In this document: piece by piece, positions 46,298 to 54,295 of the stretch
Layout of the letters: the number at the start of each line of letters is the position of its first letter
Position numbering within the stretch: position 1 is the first letter of the stretch
Assembly (NCBI GenBank): GCA_965230625.1
Contig: CBDDLL010000001.1
Coordinates: forward strand, 3,658,001-3,722,000
Length of the DNA stretch: 64,000 bases
Origin: Saccharicrinis sp965230625
GTDB lineage: Bacteria; Bacteroidota; Bacteroidia; Bacteroidales; Marinilabiliaceae
Direction of reading: 5' to 3'
Notes under the pieces: generated by a model
What the model was told of the DNA's origin: nothing
The model's database searches: none
What the model saw: only the letters and a program-made list of their open reading frames with translations
Translations under genes and position numbers: made by a program

Positions 46298-46654
46298 TTA
46301 TGCAGTTGGAGGTCCTCTCCAGAATGAATGATAGTAGTACTTTTTTATATAACAATCCTGAAGTGTAATCTTCTTTTGTATACTTAGTGTGCAACTTAAT
46401 GCATTTATTAAGATACTTTCAGAATTATTTAAATAGGTAATTGTTGTTGAAAATGCAATGCTAGATGCACAAGATCCATCTGGGCTATTATGAGAGTGTT
46501 CACCTCCTTGCGAATGATGAAAGTGGATCAGGATTTGATTATTTTCCAAGAAGTGAGCATGTAGTCCATGTCTTAAGGTAAGCGTAAGCCCAACATTAAG
46601 AAATAGTACTAATGCTAAAAATAGCACAGACAATATGTTACTAATCCTTTTCAT
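46298..46654 (-). CDS. Small histidine-rich exported protein (HYC_CC_PP-like)
   Basis: A 118-residue protein (ATG at 46654; an upstream TTG at 46666 is less likely) with an N-terminal hydrophobic signal or anchor. It contains LRHGLHAHFLENN, HFHHSQGGEHSHN and a C-terminal DCYIKKYYYHSFWRGPP, that is, histidine clusters, scattered cysteines and a final Arg-Gly-Pro-Pro. This pattern recalls small Bacteroidota proteins that sit beside TonB receptors or metal-efflux genes and are named for conserved HYC, CC and PP motifs. It lies 136 bp upstream of the receptor gene on the same strand. Metal binding is likely from composition but not shown. Confidence 0.65.
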   Translation of the reverse strand: MKRISNILSVLFLALVLFLNVGLTLTLRHGLHAHFLENNQILIHFHHSQGGEHSHNSPDGSCASSIAFSTTITYLNNSESILINALSCTLSIQKKITLQDCYIKKYYYHSFWRGPPTA

Positions 46655-46755
46655 ATTCCAGTGCAAATATCAATTAATGCACACTTTTATCCAATCCCAA
46701 TAAGTAGGGATTTTAAATACTTTTTACTACGGTTTTTACAATTAAAGAGTTTCTA

Positions 46756-48110
46756 ACAATACTTCGTTAAACTTTTAAGCGGCAATAGTTCCATAATATA
46801 ATAGTTCCCTTGCCTTGTGTTTGTTTTTAGGCAAGTTTGGGTTAATGCCGAACTTATCAAAAAATAAATTCAACTGTAAGGCATTGTTATTTATTGTTTT
46901 GATATCTGTCATCGAAAATGATTTTCGTTGTTCTTTGGGTATGCTCAACCAATGGGTAATCTTTGCAAGATTAATGGCTGTCAGCGAAGCGTTAAAGTGA
47001 AAATCCAATTTATTTTCGCTTCTGGCTTGACAATCATTTAATCCAGTATGCTGTTTGCCGTCACGGTAAAGAAATTCAATTTGGAAACGGCTTTGATAGA
47101 ATTTCAGGATATCAGAAGCATCCATATTGATATCTGTTGAGAAATACAGTTTGTAAACCTGCTTACCCTTCTCATTGCAATAAAGAGCATGCACAACCTT
47201 TATGTTTCGCTTTAAGGATATGGAATATACAATAGCGCTATAGATAACAGCCTGATCATCTTTTGACACCAGCTTAAAGTGTCTCAAGTCAATATTTTTG
47301 TTATTAACTTTTCCATCATATTTTTTTGGTCTTCCCGGTCTTCCTGTTGGTACACCTTGATGTAGATACCGCAAATTGGCATCATCCCTTAGTCTGCTAA
47401 TTAAGTGCATATCGGCATTAATTACCTGGTCAACAAAAGTACGTTTTGCAAACCATGCATCAGCCACTAAATATGAAGATAGCTCTAGAAGTTGTGTTTT
47501 GCGCTCGGTAATAATATCAGCATACCAGTCAGAAAGCGACTGATCCTTACCTGCCATTGTCTGGACAGCCTCTAAATGAAAAGCAGTATGGTTATCAATA
47601 TCAATTGCGGCCAGACCTCCAATTTCAAGCCCCCATTTGGCACGATTGGCACAACCAGACCAAAAATAACCGGCCCCAGGTGTATGTTTGCCTGATTTGC
47701 TAATATATGAGGGATCAAAAGCAATGACATATCGGCCACCTCCCTGGGAAAGCGTTAATTCTTTGTTGAAAGATAGAAAGTCGAATGGTTTTTCAAATTG
47801 TTGTCGGTACCTTTGCTCCTTGTGCTTACCAAAGCGCCCCAACTGTAAAAAGTTAATGCGACCTTTTATGCACAAAAACAGGATAAGAGTCTCAGTCACA
47901 AACTCTTTCCTCCAACTGTTGATATTTGACATTTTTACTAACACGCTCTCTATGTGTGTTTTATAAATATTATTTCCCTTGATAGTCACCCTTAATGAAG
48001 TTGTCGGAATTCTCCATTAAGATACTGATTATCAGGGGATTAAACAAATAAATCATTGACTTATTTTGCTGATATTCAGCATTTTATACCATACTTTAAC
48101 GGACTATTGT
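46756..48110 (-). mobile_element. IS4-like insertion sequence, about 1355 bp
   Basis: The ends are inverted repeats: ACAATACTTCGTTAAACT at 46756-46773 and the complement of ACAATAGTCCGTTAAAGT at 48093-48110 (15 of 18 match). The trinucleotide CTA flanks both sides (46753-46755 and 48111-48113), a possible short target duplication. It contains one transposase gene, intact by sequence. It is inserted about 100 bp upstream of the His-rich/TonB-receptor pair, between it and yciH. Confidence 0.8.
46775..47989 (-). CDS. IS4-family-like DDE transposase
   Basis: A 404-residue transposase that appears complete. The first catalytic aspartate is in AFDPSYISKSGKHTPG (near 91), the second in LVADAWFAKRTF (near 173), and the third acidic residue in YQSRFQIEFLYRDGKQHTGL (near 310), the Y-R-E-type region of IS4 relatives. 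GVPTGRPGRPKKYDGKVN between the second and third residues is a basic insertion. The start is GTG at 47989; an ATG at 47932 (MSNINSW) is possible. It fills almost all of the element defined by the inverted repeats. The exact IS family and name cannot be given without a database comparison. Confidence 0.85.
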   Translation of the reverse strand: MTIKGNNIYKTHIESVLVKMSNINSWRKEFVTETLILFLCIKGRINFLQLGRFGKHKEQRYRQQFEKPFDFLSFNKELTLSQGGGRYVIAFDPSYISKSGKHTPGAGYFWSGCANRAKWGLEIGGLAAIDIDNHTAFHLEAVQTMAGKDQSLSDWYADIITERKTQLLELSSYLVADAWFAKRTFVDQVINADMHLISRLRDDANLRYLHQGVPTGRPGRPKKYDGKVNNKNIDLRHFKLVSKDDQAVIYSAIVYSISLKRNIKVVHALYCNEKGKQVYKLYFSTDINMDASDILKFYQSRFQIEFLYRDGKQHTGLNDCQARSENKLDFHFNASLTAINLAKITHWLSIPKEQRKSFSMTDIKTINNNALQLNLFFDKFGINPNLPKNKHKARELLYYGTIAA

Positions 48111-48131
48111 CTAAATATCTTTTAAATAAAC

Positions 48132-48479
48132 TTAACCTCCAGATTTTTTGGCTTTATAACCAGCTTTTATTAATAAATCCAATACTTTATCTCTAAAATC
48201 TCCTTGAATTTGTATCTCACCATCTTTTACTGTACCACCAACTCCACATTTTGATTTTAACTCTTTACCCAATTCCTTTAAATCTTCGTTTTCGCCAACA
48301 AAACCAGTAATTAGAGTTACAGCTTTACCTTTTCTTTGCTTCTTATCCAGCATTACTCGCAAATTTTGTTGTTGCGGAGGAAGGGTTTCATCTTGCCCAT
48401 CTTCTTCATATTGGTAATCGTAATCACTATCAGTAGAGAAAACAATACCATCTCTTAACTTTCTATTCTTTTTTGCCAT
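48132..48479 (-). CDS. yciH: SUI1/eIF1-like translation initiation factor (YciH)
   Basis: A 115-residue protein of the SUI1 family. The C-terminal core (about 40-112: LRVMLDKKQRKGKAVTLITGFVG, LKELGKELKSKCGVGGTVKDGEIQIQGDFRDKVLDLLIKAGYKAKK) holds the conserved KCGVGGT and QGD motifs. The first 35 residues are an acidic, variable tail. Bacterial YciH can act in start-codon fidelity and stress-linked control of translation; its role in this phylum is not known. It is a single gene next to the IS element and divergent from the Nfn-type operon. Confidence 0.93.
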   Translation of the reverse strand: MAKKNRKLRDGIVFSTDSDYDYQYEEDGQDETLPPQQQNLRVMLDKKQRKGKAVTLITGFVGENEDLKELGKELKSKCGVGGTVKDGEIQIQGDFRDKVLDLLIKAGYKAKKSGG

Positions 48480-48678
48480 TTAAATCAGTATTTGATTTGC
48501 AAAAATAGGATTATATTCTTGTATTAATAAAATTTTAGGATGTCAATAATTAAATATGGTAGAAACCTGAAAGAATTACAATCTAAAAATAGAATAATTC
48601 ATGATACATTTTATCTACTTCATCCTTCATTTTTGTATACATCTATGTAATATCTGTGAGTTTGTTTGAATTTTATCA

Positions 48679-48686
48679 TACTTTTG
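48679..48686 (+). promoter_or_regulatory. -7 box of the nfnAB-type operon
   Basis: TACTTTTG matches TAnnTTTG exactly, 73 bp before the first gene. TTTG at 48661-48664 is 14 bp upstream, shorter than the usual 19 bp. Confidence 0.5.
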
Positions 48687-48758
48687 TAAAGTTTGTTTTG
48701 TTATAATGGGAATTTTAATTAGGCACAACAACAAATTAATCACTACTTTATTTAGAGA

Positions 48759-49589
48759 ATGTATAAGATTGTAAACAAAGAATTCTTTTCGGAGAATGTT
48801 GTAAAAATAGAAATTGAAGCACCCAGAATAGCTAAGGCTCGAAGAGCAGGGCATTTTGTAATTGTAAAAATTGGGGAAAAAGGTGAGAGGTTTCCGTTAA
48901 CAATTGCAGGAGCTGATAGAGAAAAGGGGACAATTACATTAGTAATACAAAAGGTTGGAGTATCTTCTCGTAAGCTTACTGCACTGGAAGTAGGAGAATA
49001 TGTAACTGATTTGGTAGGACCGTTAGGACAAGCTACTCATATCGAAAATAAGGGTACTATCTTGGCATGCGGTGGTGGAGTTGGTGTTGCTCCATTATTA
49101 CCAATAGTTGAGGCATATAAAAAAGCAGGCAATAAGGTAATAACAGTAATAGCAGCCAGAACAAAGGACCTTATTATATTAGAGGAGCAAATTAATGAGT
49201 TCTCTGATGAGTTAATTATTATGACCGATGATGGATCTTATGGAAAAAAGGGATTGATCACAGAAGGAATGGAAGAAGCTATTGCCAGGGAATCTATTAA
49301 CGAAGCCATTGTTATTGGTCCTGCAATTATGATGAAGTTTGCTGCATTAACAACAAAAAAACATGAAATACCTACTGTAGCCAGCCTTAATACAATAATG
49401 GTTGATGGTACAGGAATGTGCGGTGCATGTAGAATAACTGTAGGAGGAAAAACTAAATTTGTATGTGTTGATGGCCCTGAGTTTGATGCACATCAGGTTG
49501 ATTTTGATGAAATGCTTCTTCGTTTAAATGGTTATAAAGAAATTGAAAAAGAGGCGGAAAGCGAATATTTAAAAGAGAAAAAAAGCTAA
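48759..49589 (+). CDS. nfnA: NfnA-type FAD/[2Fe-2S] subunit (ferredoxin-NADP+ reductase, small subunit)
   Basis: A 276-residue flavoprotein related to the PyrK/SudB electron-transfer subunits. The FAD domain has RFPLTIAG (about 43-50), the nucleotide-binding domain has ACGGGVGVAPLLPIVEAY (about 103-120), and the [2Fe-2S] motif is GTGMCGACRITVG with C221, C224 and C236, followed by DGPEFDAHQVDF. In characterised NfnAB this subunit takes electrons from NADH or gives them to it, coupling to ferredoxin and NADP+. It is first of three genes; the large subunit follows 36 bp on, a pairing diagnostic for Nfn/sulfide-dehydrogenase-type complexes. Confidence 0.88.
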   Translation: MYKIVNKEFFSENVVKIEIEAPRIAKARRAGHFVIVKIGEKGERFPLTIAGADREKGTITLVIQKVGVSSRKLTALEVGEYVTDLVGPLGQATHIENKGTILACGGGVGVAPLLPIVEAYKKAGNKVITVIAARTKDLIILEEQINEFSDELIIMTDDGSYGKKGLITEGMEEAIARESINEAIVIGPAIMMKFAALTTKKHEIPTVASLNTIMVDGTGMCGACRITVGGKTKFVCVDGPEFDAHQVDFDEMLLRLNGYKEIEKEAESEYLKEKKS

Positions 49590-49625
49590 CCGGATTAAAT
49601 TAATATTGAGCAACAATATTCCACA

Positions 49626-51104
49626 ATGGAAGAAAGAGATAATTACCTAAAATCAGAGCGTAGTCAGCAATGGCGCGAAGAATTAAGACAAAAAATTAAA
49701 AATAAGGAGCGAACCCAGCAACAAAGAGTAAAAATGAATGAGGAGGATGCCGATAAGCGTATTCATTCTTATGTTGAGGTTAACTCTGGATTAACAGCTG
49801 AGCAGGCACAGAAGGAAGCTAGTCGTTGTATAGATTGTGGAAATCCTACATGTATAACTGGATGTCCTGTAGAAATTAATATACCTAAGTTTGTTAAAAG
49901 AATTGAGCAAGGAGAGTTTTTAAAGGCCGCTAAGGTTTTAAAAGAGACCAGTACTTTACCAGCAGTTTGTGGAAGGGTATGTCCTCAGGAAAAACAATGT
50001 GAAGCTCAATGTTTTTATACTCAAAAGTTAAAAAAAGATCCAGTAGCAATAGGTTATTTAGAAAGATTTGCTGCGGATTATGAAAGAGAATCTGGACAAA
50101 TTTCAATTCCTGAGGTTTCGCAAAAAAATGGAATAAAAGTAGCCTGTATTGGTTCAGGACCAGCGGGACTTACATTTGCGGGGGAAATGGCTAAAAAAGG
50201 ATACGATGTAACTGTATTCGAAGCTTTGCACGAAATAGGAGGCGTTCTTAAATATGGTATCCCTGAATTTAGATTACCAAATAATATTGTTGATGTTGAG
50301 ATTGATGCCCTAATAAAGATGGGAGTTGAATTTGAAACGAATTTTATTGTAGGGAAAACAGCAACTATTGAAGATCTAAAAGAAGAAGGTTATCAAGCCT
50401 TTTTTGCAGGGAGTGGTGCAGGATTGCCCCGTTTTATGGGTATCCCTGGAGAAAATTACATTGGAATATTAAGTTCAAATGAGTATTTAACTCGAATTAA
50501 TTTAATGCATGCTGCTGAAAAAGATACAGATACTCCTGTTGTAAGTGGTAAAAATGTGATGGTAATTGGAGGTGGAAATACTGCTATGGATTCGGTTCGT
50601 ACAGCTAAAAGATTAGGAGCCAATAGGGCAATGATTGTGTACCGAAGGAGTATGGCAGAAATGCCTGCAAGAGTTGAAGAGATAGAGCATGCTAAGGAAG
50701 AAGGTGTTGAGTTTATGACATTATCCAATCCTATTGAATATTTTGCTGATGATAAAGGAAGAGTAAGTAAAGTTAAGCTTCAAAAAATGGAGTTAGGAGA
50801 ACCTGATGCCAGTGGAAGAAGGAGACCTGTTCCTATTGAAGGATCAGAGCACATAATAGATGTTGAAACGGTTGTTGTAAGCGTTGGAGTTTCACCAAAT
50901 CCTATTTTACCTGATTCTTTGCCAGATTTAAAAACAACCAAATGGGGAACAATTGAAGTTGAAGAGGATAAATTACAGTCATCTATTTCTGAAATATTTG
51001 CAGGAGGAGATATTGTAAGAGGAGGAGCTACTGTTATTTTAGCTATGGGAGATGGACGAAGAGCAGCACAATCTATGGACGAATACCTTAAAAATAAATC
51101 ATAA
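49626..51104 (+). CDS. nfnB: NfnB-type large subunit (glutamate-synthase-like FAD/[4Fe-4S] protein)
   Basis: A 492-residue protein like the GltD small subunit of glutamate synthase. N-terminal cysteines C68, C71, C76, C80 (RCIDCGNPTCITGC) and C115, C119, C125, C129 (CGRVCPQEKQCEAQC) bind two [4Fe-4S] clusters. Two Rossmann folds follow: FAD (CIGSGPAGLTFAGEMAKKG, about 174) and NADP(H) (VIGGGNTAMDSVRTAKRLG, about 310). The closing IFAGGDIVRGGATVILAMGDG is typical. It is often annotated as NADPH-dependent glutamate synthase, but there is no GltB large subunit here and the NfnA partner is adjacent, which favours transhydrogenation with ferredoxin. Confidence 0.87.
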   Translation: MEERDNYLKSERSQQWREELRQKIKNKERTQQQRVKMNEEDADKRIHSYVEVNSGLTAEQAQKEASRCIDCGNPTCITGCPVEINIPKFVKRIEQGEFLKAAKVLKETSTLPAVCGRVCPQEKQCEAQCFYTQKLKKDPVAIGYLERFAADYERESGQISIPEVSQKNGIKVACIGSGPAGLTFAGEMAKKGYDVTVFEALHEIGGVLKYGIPEFRLPNNIVDVEIDALIKMGVEFETNFIVGKTATIEDLKEEGYQAFFAGSGAGLPRFMGIPGENYIGILSSNEYLTRINLMHAAEKDTDTPVVSGKNVMVIGGGNTAMDSVRTAKRLGANRAMIVYRRSMAEMPARVEEIEHAKEEGVEFMTLSNPIEYFADDKGRVSKVKLQKMELGEPDASGRRRPVPIEGSEHIIDVETVVVSVGVSPNPILPDSLPDLKTTKWGTIEVEEDKLQSSISEIFAGGDIVRGGATVILAMGDGRRAAQSMDEYLKNKS

Positions 51105-51108
51105 TTCT

Positions 51109-52116
51109 ATGATGAAGATATTAGAAACCAAATATATGGGTCTTCGATTAAAGAACCCGATAATTGCAGGAAGTTGTGGATTAACATCAACAGTTGATGG
51201 AATTAAAAAGTTGGCAGATAGTGGAGTAGCTGCAATTATACTTAAATCAATATTTGAAGAAGAAGTAGTAAAAGAACACGAAGAAACATTAAAAAATAAT
51301 TTAGGGGCATTCGAAAATAATCTTGAGTTTCTGGATTATTTTGATTATCAGATAAAAGGAGATGTTCTAAAAAAGATGGCTTCGGTAATTGAAAAGGCAA
51401 AAGAAGAAGTTGATATACCTATTATTGGTAGTTTAAATTGTGCTACATCAGGTGAGTGGATTTCGTATGCACAACAACTTGAAAAAGCTGGGGTTGATGC
51501 ACTTGAGTTAAATGTATTTAAATTACCTTTTGATATAACTCAAGAGGCAGATGAGCAGGAAAAACTATATATATCTATCTTAGAAAAAGTTAAGCAATAT
51601 GTAAAAGTACCTGTAGCAGTAAAGTTAGCTCCATATTCATCTAATTTAGCAGCTATGATAAAAAAGCTGGATGCCTCAGGTGCAGATGCTGTAACCATGT
51701 TCAATCGTTTTTATAATGTAGATTTCGACATTATGACTGATGAAGTTAAAGCTGGCAATCCATATTCATCTGATCAGGATTACTATAATACTTTAAGATG
51801 GATATCTATTATGTCGGGAAAAGTCAACTGCGATTTATCGGCAAGTACAGGGGTGCATTCTGCCGAAACTGCTATTAAAATGATTATGGCTGGAGCTTCA
51901 ACTGTGCAAATTGTTTCAAAATTATATTTAGAAGGTATAGGCTCCGTAGCAGGGATATTAAAGAATATTGAGCTTTGGATGGATAAAAGAGGATATGTAA
52001 GCGTTGACGAATTTAGAGGAAGCGTACATCATGAGCCCAAAGAAAATTCAGAAAGGTTTGAACGTGTTCAGTTTATGAAATATTTCTCGGGCCATAATCC
52101 TGAGCAGATTCTTTAG
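51109..52116 (+). CDS. Dihydroorotate dehydrogenase-like protein
   Basis: A 335-residue FMN-type TIM barrel (ATG at 51109, directly followed by another ATG at 51112; a longer in-frame start inside nfnB is unlikely). KYMGLRLKNPIIAGSCGLT opens the barrel; IGSLNCATSGEWISYAQQLEKAGVDALELNVF, VPVAVKLAPYSSNLAAMIKKLDASGADAVTMFNR and DLSASTGVHSAETAIKMIMAGASTVQIVSKLY are the substrate and FMN-phosphate blocks. The C-terminal tail RGSVHHEPKENSERFERVQFMKYFSG is longer than in classical PyrD. This paralogue family in Bacteroidota is often next to ferredoxin-linked enzymes. It begins five bases after nfnB, so it may take electrons from or through the Nfn complex (inference). It could instead be the cell's pyrimidine enzyme. 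Confidence 0.82.
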   Translation: MMKILETKYMGLRLKNPIIAGSCGLTSTVDGIKKLADSGVAAIILKSIFEEEVVKEHEETLKNNLGAFENNLEFLDYFDYQIKGDVLKKMASVIEKAKEEVDIPIIGSLNCATSGEWISYAQQLEKAGVDALELNVFKLPFDITQEADEQEKLYISILEKVKQYVKVPVAVKLAPYSSNLAAMIKKLDASGADAVTMFNRFYNVDFDIMTDEVKAGNPYSSDQDYYNTLRWISIMSGKVNCDLSASTGVHSAETAIKMIMAGASTVQIVSKLYLEGIGSVAGILKNIELWMDKRGYVSVDEFRGSVHHEPKENSERFERVQFMKYFSGHNPEQIL

Positions 52117-52223
52117 TCATTGGTAACTGGTAAACTGGATATTAGTTATTTAAGTAATTACCGATGACAGTTGACCAATGACCATTATCTAATGACTATT
52201 ATAAAACATTTTGAGAATAATAA
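52117..52223. other. Low-complexity spacer with TGACCA/TGACTA words
   Basis: The spacer before rpsF consists of degenerate repeats such as GTTGACCAATGACCATTA and TAATGACTATTA. Similar words occur at 61990-62010 and 63640-63665. No function assigned. Confidence 0.4.
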
Positions 52224-52254
52224 TTTGCTAAGTGCAATAAAATAACTACTTTTG
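52224..52254 (+). promoter_or_regulatory. Promoter of rpsF-rpsR-rplI
   Basis: TTTG at 52224-52227 and TACTTTTG at 52247-52254 are separated by 19 bp, a perfect Bacteroidota housekeeping promoter (TTTG-N19-TAnnTTTG). Transcription should start near 52260, about 25 bp before the rpsF ATG. Confidence 0.9.
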
Positions 52255-52285
52255 CGCCCGCGTTTATTAATTTAATTTATTAAAT

Positions 52286-52633
52286 ATGTTGAATCATTAT
52301 GAAACCGTTTTCATTTTGACTCCCGTTTTGTCTGATGCTCAGATGAAGGAAGCGGTAGAAAAATTCCGTACTGTGATTACAGAGAACGGAGGTGAAATGG
52401 TAAACGAAGAAAATTGGGGGCTACGTAAGCTTGCCTATCCAATCCAAAAGAAATCAACAGGTTTCTATAACTTGTTCGATTTTAAAGTACAACCTGATGT
52501 GATCGCCAAGCTTGAGCTTGCTTTTCGTCGTGATGAGCGTGTTATCCGCTTTTTAACTTTTAAAATGGATAAATACGCAGTTGCTTATAGTGAGAAGAGA
52601 AGAAAAACCATCAAAGAAAAAAAGGAGAAATAG
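52286..52633 (+). CDS. rpsF: 30S ribosomal protein S6
   Basis: A 115-residue protein starting MLNHYETVFILTPVLSD, the canonical S6 opening. NWGLRKLAYPIQKKSTGFYNLFDF and the VIRFLTFKMDKYAVAY segment are conserved. The C-terminal tail is lysine-rich. S6 binds S18 in the central domain of the 30S subunit. Its codon use includes more CGT and other favoured codons than neighbouring genes, as expected for high expression. It begins a three-gene ribosomal operon. Confidence 0.98.
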   Translation: MLNHYETVFILTPVLSDAQMKEAVEKFRTVITENGGEMVNEENWGLRKLAYPIQKKSTGFYNLFDFKVQPDVIAKLELAFRRDERVIRFLTFKMDKYAVAYSEKRRKTIKEKKEK

Positions 52634-52636
52634 GCC

Positions 52637-52906
52637 ATGGCACAAAATCAAAGTGAAATCAGATATTTAACTCCTCCATCGGTTGAGATCAAAAAGAAAA
52701 AGTACTGTCGTTTTAAGAAAAACAAGATCAAGTATGTTGATTACAAAGATCCTGAGTTTCTTAAAAAATTCTTGAACGAGCAAGGTAAAATTCTTCCTCG
52801 TCGTTTAACAGGTACATCTTTAAAGTATCAAAGAAAAGTTGCAACTGCAATTAAAAGGGCTCGTCACCTTGCGTTGTTACCTTATGTTACAGATTTGATG
52901 AAATAA
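52637..52906 (+). CDS. rpsR: 30S ribosomal protein S18
   Basis: An 89-residue basic protein with the S18 core YCRFKKNKIKYVDYKDPEFLKKFLNEQGKILPRRLTGTS given here in part, and the ending IKRARHLALLPYV. It partners S6 on the 30S platform. The start codon lies three bases after the rpsF stop and is preceded by AAGGAG at 52621-52626, one of the few clear Shine-Dalgarno sequences in the window. Confidence 0.97.
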   Translation: MAQNQSEIRYLTPPSVEIKKKKYCRFKKNKIKYVDYKDPEFLKKFLNEQGKILPRRLTGTSLKYQRKVATAIKRARHLALLPYVTDLMK

Positions 52907-52922
52907 AAAAGGAGGATAAAAA

Positions 52923-53369
52923 ATGGAAGTTATATTAAAAGATGATGTAGCCAACCTTGGACACAAAAATGACATTGTTAAGGTAAAGGCTGGATACGGT
53001 AGAAACTACCTTATCCCTCAAGGGCTTGCAGTTTTAGCTACTCCTTCTGCCATTAAAGTACATGAGGAGAATATGCGCCAAAGAGCTCATAAAGAAGAAA
53101 AAATTAAGAATGATGCACTTGAGTTAGCTCAAAAAATAGAAGGTGTTTCATTAACAATTGGAGCAAAAACAAGTACTACAGGTAAGATTTTTGGTTCTGT
53201 AAATACAATTCAAATTGCAGAAGCTCTAAATAAACAAGGTTTTACTGTAGAGCGTAAAAATATTACTATTAAAGAAGACCAAGTGAAAGAAATTGGTAAA
53301 TACGTGGCAACTGTAAAACTTCACCGTGAAGTTAAAGTAGAAGTAAACTTCGAGGTAGTTGCCGAATAA
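52923..53369 (+). CDS. rplI: 50S ribosomal protein L9
   Basis: A 148-residue protein starting MEVILKDDVANLGHKNDIVKV, the standard L9 N-terminal domain, with GYGRNYLIPQGLAVLAT, a long connecting helix (about 40-75) and a C-terminal domain (TGKIFGSVNTIQIAEAL). L9 binds the base of the L1 stalk. A strong GGAGG at 52911-52915 lies seven bases before the ATG. A terminator follows at 53415. Confidence 0.98.
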   Translation: MEVILKDDVANLGHKNDIVKVKAGYGRNYLIPQGLAVLATPSAIKVHEENMRQRAHKEEKIKNDALELAQKIEGVSLTIGAKTSTTGKIFGSVNTIQIAEALNKQGFTVERKNITIKEDQVKEIGKYVATVKLHREVKVEVNFEVVAE

Positions 53370-53414
53370 TAAAGTATAAACTTATACGAGATACATTTTT
53401 TCAAACAAACAAGT

Positions 53415-53447
53415 AAAAGCCGTTTTGCATTAGCAGGACGGCTTTTT
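53415..53447 (+). terminator. Terminator of the rpsF operon
   Basis: AAAAGCCGT (53415-53423) and ACGGCTTTTT (53438-53447) form a 9-bp stem with a 14-nt loop and T run. Confidence 0.9.
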
Positions 53448-53516
53448 ACTTTGTTTTTTCTTTTGTAAATTTTTATGACTTCATTCTTTCCGAAGAAATT
53501 TTTGAAAACCAAGATA

Positions 53517-53621
53517 GCGTTCAAGAAATAACAGGTCGGTCAAATCCAAACGAGCTGTTTACTTGCATTCTGTACTCTAAGTTGATACTTATTGATTGTA
53601 CTTTATAGCTTTATGAACTTA
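53517..53621 (+). repeat. Intergenic repeat R3, copy 3
   Basis: Starts GCGTTCAAGAAATAACAGGT, contains CGAGCTGTTTACTTGCATTC and CTAAGTTGAT, and ends TTTATAGCTTTATGAACTTA. Same orientation as copies at 16905-17033 and 21720-21832, and likewise in a gene 3' region. Confidence 0.7.
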
Positions 53622-53624
53622 AAT

Positions 53625-53656
53625 AAAAAAGGCTTTAATCATTAAAATTAAAGCCT
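53625..53656 (-). terminator. Terminator of the stand-alone receiver gene
   Basis: On the minus strand AGGCTTTAAT and ATTAAAGCCT pair perfectly over 10 bp and are followed by six T. It lies 24 bp past the receiver's stop codon. Confidence 0.9.
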
Positions 53657-53679
53657 CATAATATTTTTAAAAATGATAA

Positions 53680-54081
53680 TTATTTATTCAAATACTTAGA
53701 TAGTGTTTCCATTAAAATTTGCAGTCTAATGGGTTTAGCTAAATAGTCATCGCAACCAGCTTCGATACATTTTTCTCTTTCTCCTGACATTACATGGGCT
53801 GTTTGAGCGATAATGGGTACATCAACATCTATCTTTTTAATTTCTCTAGTAGCGGTATAACCATCCATAATAGGTAGTTGCAAGTCCATCAATACTAGAT
53901 CAATGTCATTTTCTTTGTACATCTCAACGGCTTCTTGCCCATCTTTAGCCCAAAGAATTTTGGCATTAGTTTTTCTGAGTGCTGCATCAAAAAAAATCTT
54001 GTTGGTATCTACATCCTCAACAACAAGGATTACTTTATCTCCCCAATTTTGGTTAAGAGAACTGCTTATATTTTCACTCAT
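53680..54081 (-). CDS. Stand-alone response regulator receiver
   Basis: A 133-residue single receiver domain. ILVVEDVDTNKIFF holds the acidic magnesium site, LVLMDLQLPIMDGYTA has the phospho-acceptor aspartate (near residue 61), IIAQTAHVM the switch threonine and LAKPIR the conserved lysine. There is no output domain. The sequence resembles receivers usually fused to hybrid histidine kinases, so it may act in a phosphorelay or bind a target protein, as CheY or DivK do. It is divergent from the gene at 54296 and has its own terminator. Its kinase is unknown. Confidence 0.93.
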   Translation of the reverse strand: MSENISSSLNQNWGDKVILVVEDVDTNKIFFDAALRKTNAKILWAKDGQEAVEMYKENDIDLVLMDLQLPIMDGYTATREIKKIDVDVPIIAQTAHVMSGEREKCIEAGCDDYLAKPIRLQILMETLSKYLNK

Positions 54082-54238
54082 AATGCGTCAGTAGTCTAAC
54101 ATCTTATTTAATAGTACGGCTAAAATAATCTTTGTTAAGGGAAATACCAAATAAAACAAAAATAAATATGGTTAGATTTTTCTATTGGTAATTTAAAATT
54201 TGATGCTACTTTTTTCCTATTAATCCATAGTTAAAGTG

Positions 54239-54246
54239 TAATTTTG
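54239..54246 (+). promoter_or_regulatory. -7 box for the GH3-like/serine hydrolase gene
   Basis: TAATTTTG matches TAnnTTTG exactly, 49 bp before the GTG start at 54296. No -33 box seen. Confidence 0.5.
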
Positions 54247-54295
54247 AGGGTATAATAAAATGTAAAAGAAAAGATATTTAAAAGAAGATAGAAGA

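Noticed and set aside
49626..51104. Glutamate synthase small subunit (gltD)
   Set aside because: No gltB neighbour and an adjacent NfnA-type subunit; NfnB is the better name, although the sequence family overlaps.
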